NCBI GenBank assembly: GCA_943736015.1
Contig: OX031066.1
Span: 25,926,627-25,990,626 of the forward strand
Direction: 5' to 3'
Length of the DNA: 64,000 nt
Origin: Tridacna crocea
Lineage: Eukaryota > Mollusca > Bivalvia > Cardiida > Cardiidae
Shown here: one piece after another, positions 36,749-45,630 of the stretch
Layout of the letters: the number at the start of each line of letters is the position of its first letter
How positions within the stretch are numbered: position 1 is the first letter of the stretch
Program-made: the position numbers and the translations under genes
Notes under the pieces: generated by a model
The model's input: only the letters and a program-made list of their open reading frames with translations
What the model was told of the DNA's origin: nothing
The model's database searches: none

Positions 36749-36973
36749 TTAACCCTTTCCTAAACGACAAATTTTGGACTCTTCCAAACTGAAAGAGTTT
36801 GCAGACGACAATTTCAGATTTTAAGAAAATGGCAGAAAGTTCTCAAAAAGGGTAGAAAACACTGTGGGAAAAGGAGAAATTGCTTGTTATGAGCAATTTC
36901 TCCTTTTCCCACAGTGTTTTCAAGACTTTTATGCAGACACGTAAAATCAGGGCTAGTTTGGGAAAGGGTTTAA
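36749..36973. mobile_element. MITE B, opposite orientation
   Basis: TTAACCCTTTCCTAAACGAC to GGGAAAGGGTTTAA. Confidence 0.8.
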
Positions 36974-37007
36974 CAATTTTACGTAATAAAAATATAGGAC
37001 CACAAGA

Positions 37008-37384
37008 AGAGCTCCAGATAGAGGGCGTGATTATAATCTCATAATTTAACCCTTTCCCAAACAAGCCCTGGTTTTTACGTGTCTGCAGTACAAGTCTTTT
37101 GAAAACACTGTGGGAGAAGGAGAAACTGCTCGTATTGAGGGGAATGTTTCTACCATTTTCATCAAATTTAAGATTGTTGTCTGCAAACTCTTTCAGTTTG
37201 GAAGAGTCTAAAATTTGTCGTTTGGGAAAGGGTTAAATATTGATCAATCTCCACTAAACCCTATGTTATGGGTACTCATTAAAATCCTCTGATCTAGACG
37301 ATTCTAATGAGTACTCACAACATAGGGTTTGGAAGAGAAATAACTGATTTAGAATACATTCACTCCCTCTTTTCTTGAGCTCTG
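37008..37384. mobile_element. CAGAGCTCC palindrome split by MITE B, abutting an INTS3 donor
   Basis: Left end AGAGCTCCAGATAGAGGGCG. MITE B at 37046-37236. It then continues CCCTATGTTATGGGTACTCA to GAGCTCTG. The right end falls about six bases into the intron after the INTS3 exon at 37391. Confidence 0.75.
37046..37236. mobile_element. MITE B, internally deleted, nested
   Basis: TTAACCCTTTCCCAAACAAG to GGGAAAGGGTTAA. The second half of the core palindrome is missing. Confidence 0.75.
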
Positions 37385-37390
37385 ACTTAC

Positions 37391-37463
37391 TTTGTCTTCT
37401 GCAATTCACTCGCTGATACCTGAACCTGCTGCAATGCATGCTGTATGCTTTCATGGTTTAAAA
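37391..37463 (-). CDS. INTS3: INTS3 exon (HALQQVQ helix)
   Basis: This 73-base exon lies between TTTTTCAG and GTAAGTC. It encodes LNHESIQHALQQVQVSASEL and QKT, with two bases carried on each side. The donor is immediately followed by the end of a CAGAGCTCC-family palindromic element whose outer end is near 37384, about six bases into the intron. Confidence 0.88.
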
Positions 37464-37567
37464 CTGAAAAAAAATAAAAAACAAGTACAAACACATAATT
37501 ATATAGGATCTGACATGAGTTGGTTTTTGAGATAAAAATTTAGTAAATGAGTGTACAAAAAATGCTA

Positions 37568-37797
37568 TTAACCCTTTCCCAAACAATCCCTGGATTTTAC
37601 GGGTCAGGGATAGAAGCCTTTTGAAAACATTGTGGGAAAAGGAGAAAATGCTGGTAACCAGCATTTTCTCCTTTTCCCACAATGTTTTCTACCCTATCAT
37701 ATAGAAAAATCATCTTTTTTAGCAACTGTTAATTTGTCATCTGCAAAGTGCTTTCAATTTGGTCTGGTCCAGAATTTGCCGTTTGGGAAAGGGTTAA
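37568..37797. mobile_element. MITE A/B hybrid-like copy
   Basis: B-type outer ends (CCCTTTCCCAAACAATCCC, GTTTGGGAAAGGG) with the A-type core ATGCTGGTAACCAGCAT. Confidence 0.75.
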
Positions 37798-38210
37798 GCG
37801 AGCCTTTGTCAAGCTTAGTTACATTTTTTGTGGACGAGTTTAATAAACTTTTACCTCAAAAGCAAATGAATGTCACATATATGAAAAGAGACAATCTGGA
37901 AATTCCGTTTGTCAATTACATGAAAACAGATCAACGATAGTGCAGGTCAATTTAAGTTGATGGTTAAAAAATGATTGCATAGTAAGGTAGAATGACAACT
38001 TTTTATACAGAAAATATCATACAGCGAAAAGTGTCGACCCCGGTTAGACTGTGCGAATTGCACAGGCTGACCAGGGTCAACACTTTACCCAGTTCCCAAA
38101 GGTCCCTTTTTGTGTGACGGGTCTCATAATTATCAACCATTAAATACCATAAATGATTTCTCTAAATCAAGTAGTACACATACTGAGCTAAGATTAAGTT
38201 ATTTACTTAC

Positions 38211-38302
38211 ATGAAATATTTCTACAAATTTGTCTCATGTGATCTAAATGTGAGAGGATTTGGTCAACCGATGGAGTGTCTTTCTTCGATGTTGAGCCTG
38301 GT
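38211..38302 (-). CDS. INTS3: INTS3 exon immediately downstream of the Polinton-bearing intron
   Basis: This 92-base exon lies between TGTTTCAG and GTAAGTAA. It reads PGSTSKKDTPSVDQILSHLD and HMRQICRNIS. The DQIL-x-HLD-x2-R motif corresponds to the EQILEHLD-type helix of INTS3 near its C-terminus. One base is carried at each end. Confidence 0.9.
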
Positions 38303-38329
38303 CTGAAACAGAATTATCAGAAAAATATT

Positions 38330-38655
38330 TAGAGCTACACTAAATGTGATTATACCCCCCACCAGCTCCTTGTCACAAAAACAGGTCTTTGTCACAGAAT
38401 GCAGAATGGTTTAGTACAAAAGTAAAGGTTGGAAAAAGTTTAAGGAGAGATTAATTCTGTGAAAAATCGCAGCAGGGTCATGAAAATTACATATGCACAA
38501 CTTCATATATATATATAGGAACCCTGTTGTAAATTCAGGTTCAGTATGTGAAAAACTATAGGAGTATTGCTCCAGACAAATTTGTGTCTACAGACAGACA
38601 GATGGATGGACAGACACAGACAGCCATGGCGATTCCAGTATACCCCCCTCCATCC
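38330..38655 (-). repeat. Dispersed element, copy 2
   Basis: Same family and direction as 32770-33150. Followed by a MITE. Confidence 0.65.
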
Positions 38656-38877
38656 TTTACTAAACAATTCCCACTTTTATAGACAGAGAAAGAAGCCTTT
38701 TAGAAAACATTGCTGGAAAAGGAGAAAATGCTGATAATCAGCATTTTCTCCTTTTCACACAATGTTCTCTACCCTAGTGGAAACAAATTTCAATTTTGAG
38801 AGTTACATTTATTTTGTCGTCTGCAAATGCTTTCTATTTAGACCAGTCTAAAATTTTGTTGTTTGGTAAAGAATTAA
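38652..38877. mobile_element. MITE A
   Basis: CCTTTACTAAACAATTCCCA to GGTAAAGAATTAA. Core CTGATAATCAGCATTTTC. Confidence 0.7.
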
Positions 38878-39195
38878 ACAATGTTGACCTTGTAACTTTT
38901 ACAAAACCACTAAACATTAAAAAGAGGTTTGAGGCTGTAAATCACATTATGCACTGAATGTTCTGCCAAGACCTGGTTATTTATAATCACCCCCCAGTCG
39001 ATGGCTGAGGGAAATAATTTTAGCGTTATTTGTCTGTGGTATTTTGTGTGTGTGTGTCCAGGACAACATCTCAAATACCATTGGACAGAATTTTGTGAAA
39101 CTTTATGTGTGTTTAATAAACTATTCTGCCAATATCCCTCCCTTTTTTTTCTCATTCGATGCAAATTGGCCAACTGGGTTACGCCACTAAATAAA

Positions 39196-39382
39196 TTTTT
39201 GACTGAACATCTCTGTGAAATTATTTCAAAATCTGGCCAGCAATTGCTGAGAAGAAGATTTTTAAAGAATTTCAGAAAATTCATTTGCCATGGCAACCAG
39301 AGTTTTTGACAGAATCAAATTCTGTGAACAAGTTTTAAAGAGGACCTCCCAAGGAACATTCCAGCCAACTTTGGTCCAAATT
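39196..39382 (+). repeat. Host dispersed repeat, left half split by Polinton
   Basis: From about GAACATCTCTGTGAAATTAT it aligns base for base with 31372-31558, with few differences, and resumes at 56089. Confidence 0.85.
39377..39382 (+). repeat. Left target-site duplication CAAATT
   Basis: Six bases directly before the element. The same six follow the right end, and the undisturbed site (GGTCCAAATTGGCCC) is present in a related host repeat at 31549-31563. Confidence 0.95.
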
Positions 39383-39781
39383 AGAGATGTGAATAGGGGA
39401 GTTCTAGCGCAAAATATTTTTTCAAACTCCGCGAAATCACAAAATCCCGCTAAACACCAACCCCAAGCACCAAACCCCACATCCCACCAATCCCTTTAAC
39501 TCATACCCACACACATCCACACACAAACCCTTAACCCACAACCCACCCAGCAACCCAATCCCCAGCCCAACAACCAACAACCCAACCCAACAACCCAACA
39601 GTCCAGCGCGCAGGCGGCTTTGCCGCCGAGCAGTCCAACAACCCACAAACCCACAAACCCACAAACCCACAAACCCACAAACCCCTTAAAGCCCGCATCA
39701 ACTAAGTGATGTGTCGATTAATGATTTAGTGGTTTAGTAATTAAATCACTGAGTGGTGGATAGTGATTTAATTACTTTGTT
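39383..39781 (+). repeat. Left terminal inverted repeat (399 bp)
   Basis: Reverse-complementary to 55682-56088. From the outer end it contains an AT-rich stretch, a long C/A-rich (ACCCA-type) region, a GGCGGC-TTT-GCCGCC hairpin at 39613-39627, five tandem CCCACAAA octamers (39642-39681), and an inner palindrome (39736-39776). The polymerase stop codon lies inside the inner palindrome. Polinton replication is thought to be protein-primed from such ends. Confidence 0.95.
39736..39776. terminator. Hairpin at polymerase gene end (left TIR)
   Basis: AGTAATTAAATCAC and its exact reverse complement surround a 13-base loop (39750-39762). The PolB stop codon (39772-39774) is inside the arm, so the PolB transcript would end in this structure. 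Confidence 0.65.
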
Positions 39782-42700
39782 GGTTTGTCTTCTAATGAGT
39801 AATGGAATTTTGTATACGTCGTTATCCTATCATCCATTAAAACTCTTCCATCTAATTCATCTCTTAAAGCAATCTTATTTGTCTTTTCTATAAATACCTC
39901 GTGATTATGGCTTCTAATATTATTAAACTGAACATGCTTCTCTACTCCTTCAAATATACAATTCTTATAGTCGTCTATCGTAATCTCGTTAATCACGCTA
40001 TTATGAATACCTTTACACTTAACAACTTTTACATCATCTTCTATAACATAACTATACGACTTAGGGCACAAACCGGCGAACTCGGTTATAATCTTTCCAG
40101 CTGCCTCATCCTTCATCTTACCTAACATTTTCTTATTTTTCCCCACATAGTCATTCCCAATAGGATGGTTTTTAGGATAATTGCTAGTGTCATAATACTC
40201 TTCCACATCAGGCGCTATCTCCTTAAAGATATCATCCGACTCTATCTCTAATATAAAACTATCCGTATCAGTATATAACAAACTCATTCTCTTATCAAAC
40301 TTTGGATACAAGTATTCGTAAAAGCTTCTATACATTAACAACTTTGAAACCTCTAAAATGGTGTAACCAACGAATATAGGTTTATAACATTTAATAACTT
40401 TTTGCATTAGATGAACAGCAACCAAGTTTTCTGAAAACTTATTTGGTCTTAGATATCTTGGATCTCTAACTAGTTTAGTAGCTCTTTCCACAGTATTAAT
40501 AATCTTGACATTACTTCTCTTCCTAGGATTTTCAACCGATTTACCGTAGATAGCATTAGCAAATAACTTCCAATCATCCTGCTGAGATTTAAAAGGCGTT
40601 TCACTTCTTTTCTTTGTGGTATACTCAATATACATCTTTAGCTTATCATTCATCTCAAACTGATAACCATAATGAATCTTGGTAACTTTAACCCCAGCTT
40701 TTATATAAAACTTTAACATCTCACAATAAACCAAATAGTTAGTTCTCTTACCAAAATGAGCGATGAGTTTTTTAACTCCTTTTTCCTTAACATGATCAGG
40801 CGCTAAAGGTAACTGATTCCAGTAATCATGCTTTTCCTTAGGAAACTCTAGATCAACAACCAGCGCGCAAGGAATTCTTTCCCAATGTTCTAATTGCAGG
40901 GAACTCATCAAACCCTTTACCGCATAAGGCAAAGGCTCACACATCGCGGTACCATACAAATTATTCATATCCAAATACAAAAGAAAAGTACTTACCATAT
41001 CATCCTCATAATCCTTCATATACTTATTATTAGCTTTAGCGTATCTTTTAATGCAAGAAGACACTCCACCTCTTATCCCACCCTCAAAATCTTCATACAT
41101 CTTTCTATTAGTAATTAACTTAAATTCTTGCCCGGTATACTTTAACATCTGATCCCAAGACTGACTAGGTAAAGTGTAAGACTCGATAGGATCAAGATCA
41201 AAACCATCAATACAAGTTTTTCTAAAAGATTCAAACATGTCAGTCAAAATCAATACATCCCTTTCACAATACACCCTTTGATAATCCGCGATAGTCTTAC
41301 AACCAAACACATCCCACCCATCTAACGCCTCTCGATAATCCTCTTCACTAATCCCTTTATTTCTTAATGAAGAATAAAAGCATTCTTTTGGCGGCAATTC
41401 AGTTTCATTTAACTTCTCGATAGAAGTAACATATTCATACGGAAAACAGCCTTTTCCCTTTAACGTCTTAATATCAATCTCCTTGAAATGCTTCTGTATT
41501 TCAATCATCTCACTCGGCTTCAAGTCACCAGCCAACGTCTCCAACGAAGTCTTTTTAAATCGATAACTATCTAGAAATCTTACCTGAGTAGAGTGACCAG
41601 TATTACCTATTTTTAAATACTTTGAAAACATTATATACGTCTGTTCATTACTGGGAAGCACATTTAAGTTAAGCTCTTCTCCATAGTCCGCTAATGGAAT
41701 AATGAAAAGATGCGCGTCAAACCTACTCAGATTATGAAAGAAAACTGGTGTCATTTTTGGTAAGTAGTCATATCTTTTATCCTCACAATCGATATATTTA
41801 CAGAGACATTTATCTATTGAATCCATCAACATATCAACAAACACTTTACCAACATTCTCCCCTTCTTCTTGTATAATGTAAGAAACCATATGAGATTTAC
41901 ACACATCCTCATCCTTGCTTTTAACGTAATAACTAAAACCAGAAGGCGTTAACTTTTGAGTCCTACCTTTTTCATTTTCTTTAGATGAGCTGAAAGGAGT
42001 ATTAAAGGTTTCGAAATCAGCGTATATCCATATTAAGGGTGGGAACTTTGATGTTCCTCTTTCTCTAAACTTAAGTATATCATTTTCATTAGGATTAGGA
42101 AAGGTTAAAAGAACATCTTCATCACATACTTCTTCATGTTTATCTAAATCTTGTTGAGAGTAACATCCTTTTTGGCAGTTATAGCATATAAACATTTTTC
42201 CATGTTTTTTACTCATCTGCATAGACAGTAACCTACTTAAATCATTTACAAGATAATAATGTTCTTCATGATACATTAAAGCGATTCTATTAGCATTTTT
42301 GGTAGAATGAGATTTACCATCATATATAATAGGTGTTTTTTCATTCTCTTCATCAACGCAATAAACCACTAAATGAATATGTGGGTTGTTTTGTTGAAAC
42401 ATATCAAGATCTACTCCACTAACCGGGTAACTTATATCACAAAAATTAGCATATTTGTTAGGTTCTTTCCTTTCAATCTCTTTTAACTCTTTTGAAACTC
42501 TTCCTTTATCTTTAGTTACCGGATTAAAATGTCTTAAGATGCACCAGTAAAAGCATTTCTGATCATCACTTAACATTGTAGTGGTTGCCTTCTTTTTAGC
42601 TATCCATTCAGGTAATCTATGAGTTTGACAACCACCTTTAAATGGAATATAGTTTGAATAGACTACTTTTAGATGTAATAGCTTAACTATAGCCCAACCA

Positions 42701-43338
42701 CTACCTTGAAATTCCTCTTTATTATATATTTCTAACACCCTATTTTTTAACTCTTCTAACAACAATTTCTTATTAGTCCATTGATAGTTAATATGAGATC
42801 TTGAGTTGAAATACTTTTTCTCTTTCTTTTCACCATTTGTCATTAGTATACACAATGAGATGATAACTTTTTTACGCGTATTTTCTTTGAGTGATTGAAG
42901 TAAAACGTTGTTAAATCTATTTAGATATTCTTCAACATATAAATCAGTGGCATACCTTTTATCACCTTCAATGGAAAAGGTTATTTCTTTAAAGAAACCT
43001 TTCATATAAGTTTTTTCTTTTTCTTGTTTAATGCTATAACCAGGCTTTGAGCGTGGCGTTGATGTGCAATGTCGATCAACATAGTCAATCGAAAGTATAT
43101 TATTACCACGACTTGAAACTGGTTGTGTGCGTGGTTTTGATGTACTATGTCGATCAACATAGTCATTTGAAAGTATGTTATTACCACGACTTAAAACTGG
43201 TTTTGAGTGTGGTTTTAATGTGCTATGTCTATCAACATAGTCATTTGAAAGTATGTTATTTTCTAAGTTAAACATTTTTTTCTCCCTTTTAAAATGGGGA
43301 GGTTTGTTTGAAATATTACTTTTATAGCCAAAGCTCAT
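39772..43338 (-). CDS. PolB: Protein-primed family B DNA polymerase (pPolB)
   Basis: This 1188-residue polymerase would copy the linear element from protein-primed ends. Exonuclease motifs: DFETF near 440, NLSRFDAH near 535, YCERD near 690. Polymerase motifs: A (LDMNNLYGTAM, near 790), B (KLFANAIYGK, near 928) and C (YTDTDS, near 1022). A later KSYSY fits the KxY region. A C2HC zinc finger, CYNC...H-x3-C (C-x2-C-x12-H-x3-C), lies near 382-405. Residues 27-104 are three tandem 26-residue repeats starting NNILSxDYVDRH, with SRG closing the first two; these are unusual and of unknown role. The start is ATG 43338-43336 after an AT-rich leader. The gene diverges from the 43429 gene across a 90-base gap. 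All catalytic motifs look intact. Confidence 0.97.
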   Translation of the reverse strand: MSFGYKSNISNKPPHFKREKKMFNLENNILSNDYVDRHSTLKPHSKPVLSRGNNILSNDYVDRHSTSKPRTQPVSSRGNNILSIDYVDRHCTSTPRSKPGYSIKQEKEKTYMKGFFKEITFSIEGDKRYATDLYVEEYLNRFNNVLLQSLKENTRKKVIISLCILMTNGEKKEKKYFNSRSHINYQWTNKKLLLEELKNRVLEIYNKEEFQGSGWAIVKLLHLKVVYSNYIPFKGGCQTHRLPEWIAKKKATTTMLSDDQKCFYWCILRHFNPVTKDKGRVSKELKEIERKEPNKYANFCDISYPVSGVDLDMFQQNNPHIHLVVYCVDEENEKTPIIYDGKSHSTKNANRIALMYHEEHYYLVNDLSRLLSMQMSKKHGKMFICYNCQKGCYSQQDLDKHEEVCDEDVLLTFPNPNENDILKFRERGTSKFPPLIWIYADFETFNTPFSSSKENEKGRTQKLTPSGFSYYVKSKDEDVCKSHMVSYIIQEEGENVGKVFVDMLMDSIDKCLCKYIDCEDKRYDYLPKMTPVFFHNLSRFDAHLFIIPLADYGEELNLNVLPSNEQTYIMFSKYLKIGNTGHSTQVRFLDSYRFKKTSLETLAGDLKPSEMIEIQKHFKEIDIKTLKGKGCFPYEYVTSIEKLNETELPPKECFYSSLRNKGISEEDYREALDGWDVFGCKTIADYQRVYCERDVLILTDMFESFRKTCIDGFDLDPIESYTLPSQSWDQMLKYTGQEFKLITNRKMYEDFEGGIRGGVSSCIKRYAKANNKYMKDYEDDMVSTFLLYLDMNNLYGTAMCEPLPYAVKGLMSSLQLEHWERIPCALVVDLEFPKEKHDYWNQLPLAPDHVKEKGVKKLIAHFGKRTNYLVYCEMLKFYIKAGVKVTKIHYGYQFEMNDKLKMYIEYTTKKRSETPFKSQQDDWKLFANAIYGKSVENPRKRSNVKIINTVERATKLVRDPRYLRPNKFSENLVAVHLMQKVIKCYKPIFVGYTILEVSKLLMYRSFYEYLYPKFDKRMSLLYTDTDSFILEIESDDIFKEIAPDVEEYYDTSNYPKNHPIGNDYVGKNKKMLGKMKDEAAGKIITEFAGLCPKSYSYVIEDDVKVVKCKGIHNSVINEITIDDYKNCIFEGVEKHVQFNNIRSHNHEVFIEKTNKIALRDELDGRVLMDDRITTYTKFHYSLEDKPTK
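43027..43260 (-). repeat. Three 78-bp in-frame repeats in the polymerase N-terminus
   Basis: Each unit encodes about 26 residues beginning NNILSxDYVDRH. Copies 1 and 2 are nearly identical; copy 3 is more diverged at its end. The repeats keep the reading frame. Confidence 0.9.
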
Positions 43339-43428
43339 ATTTTTTTATAACAGAAAATACTTATTTAAGTAAAGTTGAATAAGTATTTAGATTATACCTA
43401 TCTTAAGAAATTTTGGAACATTAATAAA
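43339..43428. promoter_or_regulatory. Divergent promoter region, polymerase / 43429 gene
   Basis: This AT-rich 90-base gap contains a perfect 11-bp inverted repeat: AAATACTTATT at 43355-43365 and AATAAGTATTT at 43378-43388. One arm faces each gene. A related AATAAAGTATT is found in the ATPase/PLA2 divergent gap. A promoter role is inferred. Confidence 0.5.
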
Positions 43429-44151
43429 ATGAGTACGGCTAATAAAAGTCAATCGCACAAAGAAAGTGCTGTTAAAGAAACAACCTCTTCAAACAATGAA
43501 GAGAAAACACCTAAATCTAAAATTTCTCTTACAGTTCCTGACACACCAAATGATAGGAATATTATATTTAGTAATTTTATATGTAATGGAGAAGAAGGTT
43601 TATATTTTTCTCTGCTTTCATCAACTCCTTATCACCAAAGAACGCTTATAAGTTATACTAACAATGAAAGAAATGGTAATAAGTATATTAAGAAACCGCA
43701 ATTTTATCTTTATGTGGATTATAATGAAAAATTTGCAAATTTATTAAATACCATAATTCAAGATTGTGATGAAGAAAGTAAAGAAATTATGGAAACTTAT
43801 TTTGATATTGATGGGATCTTAGAAAATTATAGTGAAGTTGGCTTCATAAAAATAAAAGTAGATATGGATTGTTTTGATGAAGAATTTTTTCAACAAGAAG
43901 TGGGAAAAGAAAAGTATGTTAATCTGGAGAATAATATGTTTAAAACCCATATAATAACTAAAGGATATTACTCCATAAATATCAATGGTCTTTGGGGTAA
44001 TGCTGATGATAAAACTAAAGGTGGCTTCATGATGAGTGTGGGAAATGTTTTGGTAGAAAAAATGTCAGAAGACAAGTCCACACCAGAGCAAACATCCAAA
44101 GAACTAAAGAAAAGTAGACATAAACAAGTTCGTGAACAAAGAAAGAAATAA
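43429..44151 (+). CDS. Unknown Polinton protein, 240 aa
   Basis: The start chosen is the ATG in AAAATGAGT, the context shared by several genes of this element; an in-frame ATG 54 bases upstream is less likely. The N-terminus (to about 40) is Ser/Thr/Lys-rich and probably disordered. A middle domain with alternating hydrophobic residues (FSNFICNGEEGLYFSLLS, FYLYVDY, GFIKIKVDMD, YYSINING) looks beta-rich. The C-terminal 30 residues are strongly basic and charged (KELKKSRHKQVREQRKK). Position opposite the polymerase promoter and the basic tail are compatible with a nucleic-acid-binding replication protein, but I recognise no family. A stem (44153-44191) follows the stop. Confidence 0.75.
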   Translation: MSTANKSQSHKESAVKETTSSNNEEKTPKSKISLTVPDTPNDRNIIFSNFICNGEEGLYFSLLSSTPYHQRTLISYTNNERNGNKYIKKPQFYLYVDYNEKFANLLNTIIQDCDEESKEIMETYFDIDGILENYSEVGFIKIKVDMDCFDEEFFQQEVGKEKYVNLENNMFKTHIITKGYYSININGLWGNADDKTKGGFMMSVGNVLVEKMSEDKSTPEQTSKELKKSRHKQVREQRKK

Positions 44152-44152
44152 G

Positions 44153-44191
44153 GTTAGAACGTGAAATTGATTTGACGATTTTACATCTAAC
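44153..44191. terminator. Imperfect hairpin after the 43429 gene
   Basis: GTTAGA (44153-44158) pairs with TCTAAC (44186-44191), and further A/T pairs extend inward with a bulge. It starts two bases after the stop codon. Confidence 0.4.
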
Positions 44192-44205
44192 AAAAGTTTA
44201 GAAAA

Positions 44206-44754
44206 ATGAGTGAAGATCAAGAATTTGATGAAGATTTATATGAACGTTATTATTACCGTTTGTATCCCCGTTCTTATGGATATTCTTCTAGTAATATAAT
44301 AAATTTTATAAGAGAATGTGAAAATATTTTAAAAACTTATACCGAAAAGAAAGAAAATATAAAAAACCAATGTGAGGATGACTTAAAATTTTATCAACTT
44401 TTACATAAAACAAATCAGTTATACATGGAGTATGATAATCTTAAAAGAAAAATTAATAATAACTATAAAAGAATTTCTAAAAAAATCGATATTTTTTTAG
44501 ATGAAATAAAAAGAGCACAAGAAAAGCTTGAAACAATTTTAGATGATGATTTTGATGAGCATTTTTATAATAAAACGCATGAAATAAAATTTTGTGATAA
44601 AGATATTAGGTTTTTTTATGGTAAATTAATCTGTTTAGGTATAGATTATTTAAATAAAAGAAGGGACTGCTTAAAAATAAACATATGTTATGCAGAGTCT
44701 GGTCTAAGTAAAGCCAGGTTCAAGGACTATTATCTAACCAAATGGAAAAGGTAA
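44206..44754 (+). CDS. Unknown Polinton coiled-coil protein, 182 aa
   Basis: Starts at AAAATGAGT, 54 bases after the previous stop. It has an acidic N-terminus, a Tyr-rich patch (ERYYYRLYPRSYGYSSS), then long charged helices rich in Lys, Glu and Asn between about 30 and 125, likely coiled coil. The C-terminal part has several Cys (CDKD, CLGID, CLKINICY). No signal peptide or membrane segment is visible and I know no homologue. It could be a structural or core protein. The gene ends at a perfect hairpin shared with the convergent ATPase gene. Confidence 0.72.
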   Translation: MSEDQEFDEDLYERYYYRLYPRSYGYSSSNIINFIRECENILKTYTEKKENIKNQCEDDLKFYQLLHKTNQLYMEYDNLKRKINNNYKRISKKIDIFLDEIKRAQEKLETILDDDFDEHFYNKTHEIKFCDKDIRFFYGKLICLGIDYLNKRRDCLKINICYAESGLSKARFKDYYLTKWKR

Positions 44755-44764
44755 ACAACAATGA

Positions 44765-44801
44765 AATATATATTAAATAATCACTCCATTTAATATATAT
44801 T
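44765..44801. terminator. Bidirectional hairpin between convergent genes (44206 gene / ATPase)
   Basis: AATATATATTAAAT (44765-44778) and its exact reverse complement (44788-44801) flank a 9-base loop. The structure fills most of the 51-base gap between two convergent stop codons. Confidence 0.65.
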
Positions 44802-44805
44802 CAGT

Positions 44806-45606
44806 TTACAACTCATCTTCTTTCTCATTACACATATAAAACTTATCCAACTTATGCCTATATTTCCCCTCATCCCTTTTACTACTAAGATCAATAACGA
44901 TAAAACCATATTCATTTTTCCAACCTAGTTTACAAAATCTTTGAAACTCCTCTTTAGTCATATCAGATTCAACGTATTCGTGATAGATAAAGTTTAAGTC
45001 ACGTTTCTTTTGTTTAAAAATACATAAAAAGTTAGCATTTTGTCTGATAGTGTTTTTATCCAATGAAGTAAAATTCTGAGTTAAAAAGAAACAATCAGTG
45101 TTACTATGCCTACCACGAGTATAATAGCTTGATGCTTTAGTCTGTTTTTCATCAAGCAAGTCATCAAATATCATTAAATTATTATCCGTTTTGTTTAATT
45201 CTTGAGGCGCGGGTACCGCATCAGTATCACTATGAAAAGAAGCATCAATTTTGGTTCCTTTATTTCGTCTAGTAAAGACTTGTGTTTTAAGATACTTAAA
45301 TAACTCAACTTTATTTACATCCTTGTTTTCTTTTAGTAACAACATTGCCATAGAAACACCTTCTTTAGGTAAACCGGCTTCAAAGGCTTCTCTCATTAAT
45401 ACATAATCGTTTTGCTCCAAACTTTTAGCAAAGATCATTAGTTTATCATAATCTAACCATTCATCCTGCAGCAATAGATTTAACAACAATGTTGTTTTAC
45501 CACAACCAGATTCTCCAACAATGATACCCCTGATACTCTTTGGTAACATGACGCTATTGTTCCTATTATCACATATAGGATCTGATGAGTAATTAATGAT
45601 TTCCAT
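44806..45606 (-). CDS. ATP: FtsK/HerA-like genome-packaging ATPase
   Basis: This 266-residue P-loop ATPase is the conserved Polinton packaging motor. Walker A is GESGCGKTT at residues 31-39. Walker B is LMIFDD near 143-149, followed by LLDEKQ. A QN-containing sensor region (FFLTQNFTSLD) precedes a basic stretch (KQKKRDLNF) that may hold the arginine finger. Length and order of motifs are typical for Polintons, virophages and adintoviruses, where this enzyme pumps the linear DNA into the capsid. The start ATG lies only 24 bases from the start of the divergent PLA2-like gene. The stop is inside the tail of a convergent hairpin region. Confidence 0.95.
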   Translation of the reverse strand: MEIINYSSDPICDNRNNSVMLPKSIRGIIVGESGCGKTTLLLNLLLQDEWLDYDKLMIFAKSLEQNDYVLMREAFEAGLPKEGVSMAMLLLKENKDVNKVELFKYLKTQVFTRRNKGTKIDASFHSDTDAVPAPQELNKTDNNLMIFDDLLDEKQTKASSYYTRGRHSNTDCFFLTQNFTSLDKNTIRQNANFLCIFKQKKRDLNFIYHEYVESDMTKEEFQRFCKLGWKNEYGFIVIDLSSKRDEGKYRHKLDKFYMCNEKEDEL

Positions 45607-45630
45607 TTTAATAAAGTATTATATATTAAA
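45607..45630. promoter_or_regulatory. 24-bp divergent promoter, ATPase / PLA2-like gene
   Basis: Only 24 bases separate the two start codons. With the ATGs included the segment is close to a palindrome (CATTTTAAT...ATTAAAATG). It holds TATTATATATTA and AATAAAGTATT, so both genes probably share one compact AT-rich promoter. Confidence 0.5.

Noticed and set aside
39437-39678. Gly/Trp/Cys-rich frames in both terminal repeats
   Set aside because: They are translations of the C/A-rich tract and octamer repeats, occur in mirror copies at both ends, and have no start context like the real genes.
40894-41118. Small + strand frames inside the polymerase gene (also 39901-40125, 43047-43271)
   Set aside because: Antisense shadows of the 1188-codon polymerase frame, whose catalytic motifs are all present.
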